A stretch of 64,000 nt of DNA from Strigops habroptila (Eukaryota > Chordata > Aves > Psittaciformes > Psittacidae). The DNA is taken from positions 75,092,287 to 75,156,286 of the forward strand of contig NC_044282.2 in assembly GCF_004027225.2 (NCBI RefSeq). The letters are read 5' to 3'. Shown in pieces: positions 55,201-64,000 of the stretch; positions within the stretch are counted from its first letter, which is position 1; each line of letters starts with the position of its first letter. The notes beneath the pieces are model-generated. The model had not been told where the DNA came from. It was given only the letters and a program-made list of their open reading frames with translations, and did no database searches. A program made the position numbers and the translations under genes.

Positions 55201-58200
55201 AACACTTGCCATGTCCAGCATGTCCTGTGTGCCCAAAGGGGCAGCCCTGCACCCCCAGCAAAGTCCTTTGCATGAGACCACAACCCTGAGCCCTGATGCT
55301 GCCCAGGGTCACCTCCCACAGGCCATGCCACCACCCCAGGGGAAAGAAGCAGCTCTCCACGCTGGGGTATTCCCAGTGCCCCCCAAAACCAGTTGTTCCC
55401 CATTATCAGCTGGGAGATTTGAGCAATCTTGGAAGAGCATGAAGTCATCTGGTCCAAGCTGTGCTGGTGGGATCTTCTGCTTTCTGCCTTTCCCTTTTTG
55501 CACACACAGAGCAAAACAGGAGTTGTGCAATGGTGCCACAGGAGTATCTGGTCCTGCCGCAGTGCCGCGTGTGTGCCTGCAGTGGGGATGGTGCTGAGCT
55601 GGTCCTGGGTCACCTCCGGGCAGCCACTGCACAAGCGCCGCAGAGAGAAGAGATCAGTGAGAAATGAAAGGTCCTTTGTGTTGCTGGAAAATAATACAGC
55701 AGCAGTGCAAGAGAGGAAGCTGCAGGGGACAGCAGGTGGGGAATTGGTGTGATCAGCACCCGTGTGCTGGGCTGCACCCCCAGAGCGTGAGCAGCAGGTC
55801 AGGGAGGGGATCCTGCCCCTCTGCTGCGCTCTGGGGAGACCCCCCCTGCAGCCCTGATCCAACTCTGGGGCAACAGCACAAGAGGGACGTGGAGCTGCTG
55901 GAGCGAGGCCAGAGGAGGCCCCGGAGCTGCTGCGAGGGCTGGAGCAGCTCTGCTCTGGAGCCAGGCTGAGAGAGCTGGGCTGGGGCAGCCTGGAGAAGAG
56001 AAGGCTCCTGAAGGGGACACCTTAGAGCAGCTCCAGCGCCTAAAGGGGCTCCAAGAAACCTGGAGAGGGGCTTTGGACAAGGGCCTGTAGGGCCAGGACA
56101 AGAGAGAATGGCTTTAACCTGCCAGAGGGGAGATTGAGATGAGCTCTGAGGCAGAAGCTCTTCCCTGTGAGGGTGCTGAGGCGCTGGCACAGACTTTTCC
56201 CAGAGAAGCTGTGGCTGCCCCATCCCTGGCAGTGTTCAAGGCCAGGTTGGACACAGGGGCTTGGAGCAACCTGCTCTAGTGGAACCCAAACCCTTCCACG
56301 ATTCTGTGATTTTTGTCAGGCCCACTGAACAGGCCCATGTTTTCCCTGTGCAGGTCTCACTGAAGCAACACTGTTCAGCTGTGAGGCTCACAACAGGAAA
56401 GGGCTGACCGCATCCAGCCCGGGGCTGGTCAACATCAAAGGTAAGTGACAACGTGATGCTAGCTTTACCTGAGCACGTGTCCAAGCAGGAGCTGTCCTGG
56501 TCTCCACACTGCCAAGCACCCATTCTGCAGAGGCTGAAGGAGATGCTTGTATGACTCCCATACTTGCTTCCCCCCCATTCTAAACCTCTATTTAACATCA
56601 AATGGGATGCACGCGGTCACCCAGTGTGGTCCCCTCATCCCAGTGTCACCACTGTGGGAGGAAGCATCAAAGAGCACATTTGAAAGCAGAGCTGTCAGCC
56701 CCAGAGCTGGTTTCGGAAGGGCTGTATCACTCTTTTCCTTCCTTCCCAACCAGGGTGTGCTCATAGTTTTCCATAGGAAATGATGGAAATTCCTGACATT
56801 CCTGATGGAGGCCACTCCGGCAATGTGAGGAAGGTGTTCCCCAAAATATGTCATTGCTTCTAAGCAACCCAGAGTGCTGTTTCAGCTCATAAATATAGAA
56901 CATGGGCAAAAGAGTCCAAATAGTCCTGCAAGTGACTTTTTCCTGCTCGCCTGCCCAGTGGTGTGAAGCACCCGCAGCACACCGATGGAGGCTGCTGCTG
57001 TGGCTGCAGCCAGGACCTGGGGTTCACACACAGTCAGTCTGAGCCCCAGGAGCTGCCACGGGGAAGCCAGATGTGCCGTGGTTGTGCTCAGGCCTCCAGC
57101 TGGCTGCTCCTGGCTCTTCTCTGAGGGACCTGGGGGGGTTTAGTCTGGAGAAGAGAAGGCTCAGGGGGGACCTTCTCGCTCTCTGCAACTGCCTGACAGG
57201 AGGATGGAGCCAGGAGGGGGCTGGTCTCTGCTCCCAAGGAACAAGGGATGGGACAAGAGGAAACGGCCTCAAGCTGCACCAGGGCAGGTTTAGATGGAGC
57301 TGAGGAACAATTCCTTCCCCAGAGGGTGCTCAGGCATTGGAACAGGCTGCCCAGGGCAGGGTTGGAGTCACCGTCCCTGCAAGTGTTCACACCCCGTGTA
57401 GCCGAGGCCTCAGTGCCATGGGGTAGTGGTGGCCTTGGCAGTGCTGGGGAGCTTTTGGACTTGATGATCTTGAAGGTCTTTTCCAACCTGGTTAATTCCA
57501 TGATTCTGTGATTCCCTGCAGGAATACCATCCGCACCCCTCCGTGTGGATGTCCTCAACAGAACAGGCCACGGTATCATGATCTCCTGGGTGCCAGGCTT
57601 TGATGCATTCTCTGCCTTCAACAGCTGCAGTGTCAAGGTGAGCATCCAGAACCCTCCTTACCCTGCAGCCCCCCTCACGTGGATGCCCTCAGGCGGTGGA
57701 AATCAGTGTTTTTTGGCATGAACCACATGGATCTGGCCAGGTTTGGGCACAATGAGTTGGGCTTTGAAAGGGGAAGCTGGCACTGCTGTCCTGTGGTGCC
57801 CTGTGATCTGGGTGGCTGAGGAGTTTGTGGTGGCAAGATGTTGAGGAGCCCAAGTAGTGCCCAGACGCTGGGACCTGAGGCAGCCAGAGCCCCACTGGGA
57901 TAGACAGGAGGGTTGGAAGGAGCTGCTGGTGGCCAGCTTGGTGGTGTCTGCTCGCAGAAAGTGGTGAGTGAAGCAAAGGGTGACTCTGCAAACCTTGAAT
58001 TGCTGCAGGCACGTGCTTGTCCCTACTTTTACCTGCCAGTCAAACCATTCCCGACCAAGCAACCTTCCTGCTGGGGTCTGGAGATGGAGGTTCTGTCAGC
58101 TCCCTGCTCCTTGCAAGTACTGGGAAGGAGCTGAGCCTGTCCTCTGGCAAGTCAGGGAATGCCATCTCCCCTGCAAGCAGTTTCCACCTGCTCTCTTTGA

Positions 58201-60850
58201 CATTGCTGGGTTTCACAGTCCAAGCCCACTGCTTCCTCCCTCGGGAACATGTGTTTCATCCTGGCCAATCTATGCTCCAGCTGAGATAATGCCTGGAGAG
58301 AGACAGTGTTTGAAGACAGGTAAAAGTGAAAGGAGTTACAGGGAGGAAAGGTACCAGAGCTAATATTAGCACCATGTCCACTGCTGCCTTCCAGCTGGAG
58401 CCTGGGAAGCGGGGTGGAGAGCCAAGGAATTTCCTATGACTTAACGTTCACGGTCTGTCATTAGGAAATAGCCTTCCCAAATGGAAAACAGGACAGGAGT
58501 TCTGGCAAAAACACAGCTGTGACTAAGCCTTTTTGCTCCTGTGCCCTTTGATAATCCCCTCGCTTGGGCAGCGTGGCCCAAAGGCCGAGTGACTCACTTC
58601 TGAGCTTGAAAGGGGAGCTCTTGGTGCCACACGTGCCAGTTCATAGAATCCCAGCCTGGTTTGGGCTGAAGGGACCTTAAAGCTCCTCCAGTTCCAACCC
58701 CCTGCCACGGGCAGGGACACCTTCCACTAGAGCAGGTTGCTCCAAGCCCCTGTGTCCAACCTGGCCTTGAACACTGCCAGGGATGGGGCAGCCACAGCTT
58801 CTCTGGGAAAAGTCTGTGCCAGCGCCTCAGCACCCTCACAGGGAAGAGCTTCTGCCTTATATCCAGCCTCAACTTCCCCTGTTTCAGCTTGAACCCATCA
58901 CTCCTTGTCCTACCACTCCAGTCCCTGATGAAGGCTCCTCTCCAGCATCCTTGTAGCCCCCTTCAGACACTCGAAGCTGCTCTGAGGTCTCCACGCAGCT
59001 TCTCTTCTCCAGGCTGAACAGCCCCAATGTTCTCAGCCTGTCTCCATACGGGAGGTGCTGCAGCCCCTGAGCATCCTTGTGGCCTCCTCTGGACTTGCTC
59101 CAACAGCTCCATGTCCTTCTTATGTTGAGGACCCCAGCACTGCACACAGTGCTGCAAGTGGGGTCTCCCCTTCCCGCAGCAGAGGGGCAGGATCCCCTCC
59201 CTGACCTGCTGCTCACGCTCTGAGGGTGCAGCCCAGCCCACGGGGGGGTTCTGGGCTCAAGCACACACTGAAGCAGCTCATGTTCAGTTTCTCATCACCC
59301 AACACCCGCAAGTCCTTCTCCTCAGGGCTGCTCTGGTGAAGTTTGCAAGAAGCCTCAGTTTTAAAAAATCCATTCATTTGATGTGTTTCTCAGCTTCAGG
59401 AGAGCAGTTGAGGGTTGAGGCAGCTGAGCTGGGCTCCATTCTCAGGAGAACAGCCAGTCCCAGGGGTGCTGGAGACCTTCTCAGCTTCAGGAGGCTGAGG
59501 GCCATTCTCTGGAAATACTGCTGGTGTTGATGCTGAGACCATCCTGGGCTACAAGGGGGGTACTCTTGTTGCTTAAGCAGAAAGGCAAGTCTCCTCCACC
59601 CCAAAACCACACATGGAGGCTTTTGAGAGGAATCTACAACTTTGTGCCTGTGGCTCCCGCTGAAACATGTCCTGTGGGTTGTCTGCTGAGTTAACTGTCT
59701 CATGCTGCTGTCCCTCGTTCTTGCTCTTCCCTCTTTCCTCCCACTGTCCCAGGCCAGGCCACTGCTGTGGTGCTTCCCATGAAAGGAGAGGCTGTCTGAG
59801 AGCTGCACGGGCTGTGTGGGCAGCCACATGGGTGCCCTTTGGGGAGAGAGCACTTTGTGTGAAGAGCGTGACTTGGGTTTAGTGCGTTGAGTTCATCCGT
59901 GCTGGAGCGTGCTGAGGTCTGTGATTAGCCCTGCACCATCTGATGTGATAAGGGCTGTGGTCTGATGTTCTGTGGCACGAAAAAGGACGTTCTTCTGTTT
60001 GTTTGGGACTCTCTACATGGTGATTTTCCGAGGTGCTCCTTTTGCTCCATGTCACAAGAAACAGCAAAACCTGCCTCTTCCTTTCACAGCGATGGGATTT
60101 CACATCTCTGCCATGTACCCACTGCAGCTCTTTCTTCTCCATATGTTGGAGCCGTCACCCTGGGCCCTGTAAATGTCCTGCCACCAGCTAGAGAGACAAG
60201 GCAACGTGCAGGAGCAAGGCCCTGCTGGTGTTTGGATGGGAAGCAGGCTCTGGATCCTGTTTACAGATGTGGAATTCCTGCCACGCTCTCACCCTGCAGG
60301 TTGCTGCTGACTAATCCCTGTTTGTGGGCTGCTTTTTCAATCAAGGTGAAGGAAGCTGTTCCACGAAGCAATGTCTCACTTCTGCTGCTCACCACCTCGG
60401 TGCCTCCCCACGTGTATCACATCCAGCAGCTGGAGCCCATGGCAGACTACAACATCAGTGTTTCCTGCAGGAATGAGGTCGGTTGGTCGGCGTTCAGCCC
60501 GTGGATAACCGCCAGCACCACCGAGGGAGGTAGGAAATGAGCAGTGAAGGCTGAGCAGGGCTTTCAAAGAGGATGTTCAAGGCTCTAGGAAATACCCTGT
60601 GCTTTCTGCTTGAGCTACAGCTCATTTTCCATCAGCCTGCCATATCCCTGCACCCACCCACCAGCTCCCCTCACCTTCTTTCCCTTTGATTCCTGCAGCT
60701 CCAACCACCCCTCCACTGAACGTCACCGTGTCATTCAATGAATCCAGCTCCTCCCTGGAGATCCGATGGGTGAAGCCATCCCTGGAGAGAATCCATGGGG
60801 AACTGCAGGGCTACCACATCTGGTACAGGTGGCACAACTCCAAAGGGCTG
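49131..60850 (+). CDS. MERTK: MERTK (c-eyk), TAM receptor tyrosine kinase, 5' part: exons 1-8
   Basis: MERTK is a plasma-membrane receptor that binds GAS6 and protein S on phosphatidylserine-bearing apoptotic cells and drives their uptake. Eight exons totalling 1,236 bp (412 codons) are present. They encode a signal peptide, a proline-rich N-terminal stretch, two Ig domains (Cys pairs FNC/YVC and LTC/FSC) and two fibronectin III domains, the second incomplete. Phases are consistent throughout, and many N-glycosylation sequons (NCS, NGS, NVT, NLT, NRT, NVS, NIS) fit an ectodomain. Short blocks such as [18 protein letters not shown] and STTEG match MERTK better than AXL or TYRO3. The divergent neighbour ANAPC1 is the same as in human. 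The rest of the ectodomain, the transmembrane helix and the kinase must lie past 64000. Confidence 0.94.
49201..53134 (+). other. MERTK: MERTK intron 1
   Basis: A 3.9-kb intron with a GC-rich start that includes a run of about 11 G at 49219-49229. One CR1 copy lies within it (49886-50345). No other gene is seen. Confidence 0.7.
49886..50345 (+). repeat. CR1 LINE copy in MERTK intron 1
   Basis: About 460 bp, from AGCCCAGAGGAGGCCCCGGA to CTCTGGGATTCTGTGAA. Same strand as MERTK; same subfamily as the copies at 7619, 38551 and 55768. Confidence 0.93.
53135..53486 (+). CDS. MERTK: MERTK coding exon 2 (proline-rich stretch and first Ig domain)
   Basis: The acceptor is cttgcag|GTG. A low-conservation Pro/Ala/His stretch is followed by [20 protein letters not shown] and FNCSI, the start of Ig1 with its first cysteine, then SLWKDGREL. 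The donor is TTCAG|GTAACC, phase 2. Confidence 0.92.
53766..53866 (+). CDS. MERTK: MERTK coding exon 3 (end of Ig1)
   Basis: Encodes [20 protein letters not shown] then SDPISVQLE. The D-x-G-x-Y-x-C motif carries the second Ig1 cysteine. The donor is GAAG|GTGAGC. Confidence 0.93.
54067..54240 (+). CDS. MERTK: MERTK coding exon 4 (Ig2, first part)
   Basis: Encodes [38 protein letters not shown] and the SPSVLVVPG strand. The acceptor is ctgtgcag|GGC and the donor CCAG|GTGAGC. Confidence 0.95.
54241..55767 (+). other. MERTK: MERTK intron 4, unique part
   Basis: No exon or gene is recognised here. Long open frames (for example 53907-55004) run through exon 4 into the intron and are not supported beyond it. 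Confidence 0.55.
55768..56310 (+). repeat. CR1 LINE copy in MERTK intron 4, before exon 5
   Basis: About 540 bp, including the 5' block CTGCACCCCCAGAGCGTGAG. Near its 3' end about 70 bp is missing (CTAGTGGAA joins CCCAAACCC directly). The tail is CCACGATTCTGTGATTT. Confidence 0.92.
56354..56440 (+). CDS. MERTK: MERTK coding exon 5 (end of Ig2)
   Basis: Encodes [20 protein letters not shown] then SSPGLVNIK, with the second Ig2 cysteine. The acceptor is ccctgtgcag|GTC and the donor AAAG|GTAAGT. A sense CR1 ends about 44 bp upstream. Confidence 0.94.
57121..57513 (+). repeat. CR1 LINE copy abutting MERTK exon 6
   Basis: Third-subfamily body from CTGAGGGACCTGGGGGGGTT to the octamer tail CCATGATTCTGTGATTC. 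The tail runs into cctgcag, the exon 6 acceptor. Confidence 0.92.
57522..57637 (+). CDS. MERTK: MERTK coding exon 6 (first FNIII, start)
   Basis: Encodes [20 protein letters not shown] then [19 protein letters not shown]. The Trp of the FNIII B strand is present. The acceptor is attccctgcag|GAA, directly abutting a CR1 3' end. The donor is AAG|GTGAGC, phase 0. Confidence 0.94.
57638..60345 (+). other. MERTK: MERTK intron 6
   Basis: A 2.7-kb intron with one long minus-oriented CR1 (58641-59334). No other feature is recognised. Confidence 0.65.
58641..59334 (-). repeat. Long CR1 LINE copy in MERTK intron 6
   Basis: About 690 bp of the second subfamily: TCATAGAATCCCAGCCTGG tail, TATATCCAGCCTCAACTTCC block, then further 5' sequence to CTTCTCCTCAGGGCTGCTCTG. 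Antisense to MERTK. Confidence 0.9.
60346..60529 (+). CDS. MERTK: MERTK coding exon 7 (first FNIII, end)
   Basis: Encodes [40 protein letters not shown] and [19 protein letters not shown]. The GWSAxSPW motif is the TAM-family equivalent of the FNIII WSxWS-like strand. The acceptor tttttcaatcaag|GTG is slightly weak; the donor is GGAG|GTAGGA. Confidence 0.94.
60699..60850 (+). CDS. MERTK: MERTK coding exon 8 (second FNIII, start)
   Basis: Encodes [40 protein letters not shown] and KGL. The acceptor is ttcctgcag|CTC and the donor CTG|GTAAGT, phase 0. This is the last exon I can find in the window. Confidence 0.93.
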
Positions 60851-61268
60851 GTAAGTCACCAGGGAAATGGGGAATTAAAACCCCAGCAGGCATCAAGCAG
60901 GGATGTCCAGTTTGGCCTTGGTGCTTCCATACGTTCTTTCTGAGCTTATTTGCCTGCTGTCTTGCGCTCCCATCTGGGCTACTTTAATACAAGTGGTTTC
61001 TCTCTTGCATGTTTATGTAACCCCTGGTAGTGCCCTGAGTGAGTAATATTGTGAATAAGCAGCTCTGCAAGAAGGAGACAAGAGGTTTATTCTCTAAACT
61101 AGAAGTGAGATGCTCTTCCTGCTGTTGACAATCTTTGGTACAGCTTTTGGAGTGGCACTTGAGGTTTGGCAGCATCTCCGGGCACTTTCAGCAATGGAGT
61201 CAATCATATGGTGTTTGGGAGAGTTTGTTCCCTGGGGTTTGAGTTGTTCCTTACTCTGATGGGATTAA

Positions 61269-61458
61269 TAGAATCCAGAATGGTTTAGGTTGGAAGGGAC
61301 CTTAAAGCTCATCCAGCTCCAACCCCTGCCACGGGCAGGGACACCTTCCACTGAAGCAGGTTGCTCCAAGCCCCTGTGTCCAACCTGGCCTTGAACACTG
61401 CCAGGGATGGGGCAGCCACAGCTTCTCTGGGCGCCCTGTGCCAGTGCCTCAGCACCAT
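61269..61458 (-). repeat. CR1 LINE 3' fragment in MERTK intron 8
   Basis: TAGAATCCAGAATGGTTTAGG to GCCAGTGCCTCAGCACCAT. Antisense to MERTK. Confidence 0.9.
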
Positions 61459-62066
61459 TACTGTTCAATGCACTAAATCATCTGCAAACCCATGGCACAG
61501 AGTTCCATAGCTCAAGGAACACTCTGGGGCTGGGGCCCTGTCCGTGAGCATATGAAGTTCTCTGGCACATCCTTGCTTGTCTTTTCTATGATTTGGGAAG
61601 CAGCCTTCAGGAATTTGCTAGGGTGAGGCTGGCCTGACCTCTCGGGCAGTCCTGGTTTATCTACTGGGCAAAAGAGCCTCCTGCCCAGGCCCTGCCAGTG
61701 GTTGGGAATGTCGGGATAACTGCAGGTGTATCCAGCCGTAGCCCCTGTGCTGTGGTTCCTCTGTCCCAGGCTGATGGCACAGCGAGGCACTGCTGGCCTG
61801 AACCCAGTGTGGAACTAGTGACTCACGCCTGGCTTTTGTAGGATGCTGCATTTTCTGTTCTCCTTTTCTGCCTCTGAAAAGAGCATGTATACATCCAGAG
61901 TGATGCAGGCAGGGAGCAGCGCTGGGGTCTTGTGACCAGCATGGAAAGAAAATTGCTGACATATTTGTCTTCTCTGGAGCAGAAAGCACAAAACAGGACT
62001 TGCCCTTTAAACCCTGCGAGAGTGACTTCTGTTGTTGTTGTTGTTGGGTTTTATACATTGCCCCAG

Positions 62067-62227
62067 TCATAGAATCGTAGAATCATAGAATGGTTTGGGT
62101 TGGAAAGGACCTTAAAGCTCCTCCAGCTCCAACCCCCTGCCACGGGCAGGGACACCTTCCACTAGAGCAGGTTGCTCCAAGCCCCTGTGTCCAACCTGGC
62201 CTTGAACTCTGCCAGGGATGGGGCATT
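62067..62227 (-). repeat. CR1 LINE 3' fragment in MERTK intron 8
   Basis: The tail has three octamer-like units (CATAGAATCGTAGAATCATA), followed by the common 3' end to GATGGGGCATTC. Confidence 0.9.
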
Positions 62228-63097
62228 CACCAGGCAGATGCTTATGGGCTGGAGTTTCTGCCTGGGTTCCTGGTCAAGGAATGTTCTCATTAACTCTGGC
62301 TTTCAGGAGGCTCCAAAAATCCCTCTGCTGGGGGCTGACTTCAGGTGGGAGGGACCTTGGCTCTTTGCAGGCAGAAGGAAGCAGTTGTGGTTGTTGCTGA
62401 CTTGGTTTGTCAGCTCCAGGTTTTATGGGAGGCAGAAATGTGTGTCAGAGCCACCCAAGGGCAGGTCTTTTTGTAAGGGCTGCGCAGAATTAAGAGCTTG
62501 AGGCTGTGTCATAACCTTTCTGCAGGGAGCCGGGGGCTGGTGCAGGGCCTGTTCTCCCCCAAGGCTCTCCTGAGCTGAGGGACAGCCTGAAGCACAAGAG
62601 CAACAGGTTTGCTGTTGAGGGGAGCTCTGAGTTCTCAGAAATGAAGACTCTGAGGTTTGTCCTGGACAGGCTAAATCTGAAATGCCTCAAAATAACCAGT
62701 TTAACAACCCAGCACGATAAAGACGGGGTTTCTGTATTTCTGTGTCAGCAGGGCCACCTGCAGGCCTCTTCTTCTCCACAACAGCTTAAAAACTGGTTTA
62801 AAAGCTTCCAAAAAGTTGGTTTATTTTCCTCTGAAACCAGCAGTTCTTGTTTGAGCCAAAGCTGGAGAGTTGGGACATGAAGGAATTCCTCAACTACCAC
62901 AAAACTCATAACAAACATGAAGTTTGGCAGTTGTGTCCTGCAGGAAGGGCTGTTTGCTCTGCTAGCAGAGCATGGTCTGCTCATGCTCCTCACAGTCTGT
63001 GTGATAGCAGCTGGGCTCTGTCCTCAGATGACACAGCAGAGCTGCTGCGGTATGAATGCATCCCGGTGGATTTTTAGGCTGGTGGTAGGGAAAGGAT

Positions 63098-63590
63098 CTC
63101 ATAGATTGGAAAAGACCTTCAAGACCACCCAGTCCAACCGTTCCCAGCACTGCCAAGGCCACCACTAACCCATGGCACTGAGGCCTCGGCTACACGGGGT
63201 GTGAACACTTGCAGGGACGGTGACTCCAGCCCTGCCCTGGGCAGCCTGTTCCAATGCCTGAGCACCCTCTGGGGAAGGAATTGTTCCTCAGCTCCATCTA
63301 AACCTGCCCTGGTGCAGCTTGAGGCCGTTTCCTCTTGTCCCATCCCTTGTTCCTTGGGAGCAGAGACCAGCCCCCTCCTGGCTCCATCCTCCTGTCAGGC
63401 AGTTGCAGAGAGCGAGAAGGTCCCCCCTGAGCCTTCTCTTCTGCAGACTAACCCCCCCAGGTCCCTCAGGGGTTCCTCATCACACTTGTGCTCCAGGCCC
63501 TGCACCAGCTCCGGTGCCCTTCTCTGGCCCCGCTCCAGCACCTCAATGTCTCTCTTGCAGTGAGGGACCCAGAACTGACACAGGATTCCA
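63098..63590 (-). repeat. CR1 LINE copy of the third subfamily in MERTK intron 8
   Basis: About 490 bp, from TCATAGATTGGAAAAGACC to CAGAACTGACACAGGATTCC. Very close to the copy at 48094-48923. Confidence 0.92.
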
Positions 63591-64000
63591 GGTTTCCACT
63601 GAAGGATGCTGTGAACATGAGGTGGGAGAAGAGCAGGAGTGAGGGGGAGGCAGCAGCAGGTACCATTCACGCTGCTGCCCAGTGGTGCAGACACACTCCT
63701 GGGGCTGGAGCGTTTCACATCCATCTCCGTGGCTTTTGTATGACCATGAGCAGAAGCTGTTTCCGTCTGAGCAGCTCTGATTCCCTCCTCCTTGCCCACT
63801 GATCCCTCTTGGCTGCTCCTTTTGCTTGTGATGTTCAGCCTGTGATGTTCAGCCTGGGCAAGGAGCTGGGCTCTGCTGGCCACAGCAGCCTGCCAGAAGT
63901 TTTGGACACCACTGTGCAGCTGTTTTGCAGCTGGAGGCCTGTGGAGAGCAGCAGCAGCAGCACTTTGTCAGCTGAAGAAGACCAGGAAACTACAGGGAAT

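Larger units (their letters stand above)
60851..64000 (+). other. MERTK: MERTK intron 8 (to the window edge)
   Basis: I looked for the next ectodomain exon (the rest of FNIII-2) and did not find it, so intron 8 probably runs past the edge. It holds three CR1 fragments, a short (TTG)n run at 62031-62046 and a 15-bp tandem pair (TGTGATGTTCAGCC) near 63827-63855. Confidence 0.6.

Overview
The window is vertebrate nuclear DNA and almost certainly avian. It has long genes with many small exons and GT-AG introns, two CpG-rich promoters, and more than 25 copies of CR1, the LINE that dominates bird genomes, recognisable by 3' ends made of ATTCTATG-like octamers. The species cannot be told from this sequence. 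All homology statements rest on remembered vertebrate family sequences; no search was run.

Layout. Bases 1-8250 are gene-poor flank with simple repeats, four CR1 copies and one small CpG-rich patch near 5.7 kb. Bases 8.25-42.6 kb hold the complete ANAPC1 gene on the minus strand, encoding APC1, the largest scaffold subunit of the anaphase-promoting complex. I resolved 47 coding exons, from the start codon at 42565 to the stop at 8461. Bases 42.57-49.13 kb are a divergent intergenic region with the ANAPC1 CpG promoter at one end and the MERTK promoter at the other. From 49131 to beyond the right edge lies the 5' part of MERTK on the plus strand (TAM receptor tyrosine kinase; the chicken orthologue is also called c-eyk). 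Eight exons are present: the signal peptide, two Ig domains and most of two fibronectin III domains. The transmembrane and kinase parts lie outside.

The two genes do not form a pathway. Their head-to-head order ANAPC1(-)/MERTK(+) is the same as on human 2q13, which supports both calls.

Most notable points: (1) APC1 exons 29, 30 and 33 (18.3-19.8 kb) carry eight one-base indels relative to the conserved protein, seven of them one-base duplications. Exon 42 carries a 32-bp frame-breaking insertion. The other 43 exons are clean, so this looks like local assembly error or a real local oddity rather than a dead gene. (2) A CR1 copy ends about 8 bp before MERTK exon 6, so the branch/pyrimidine region of that acceptor appears to be CR1-derived. 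A second sense CR1 ends about 44 bp before exon 5. (3) An inverted CR1 pair sits inside ANAPC1 intron 20. (4) CR1 copies in ANAPC1 introns lie mostly antisense to the gene. I found no clear evidence of a wholly new biological system.
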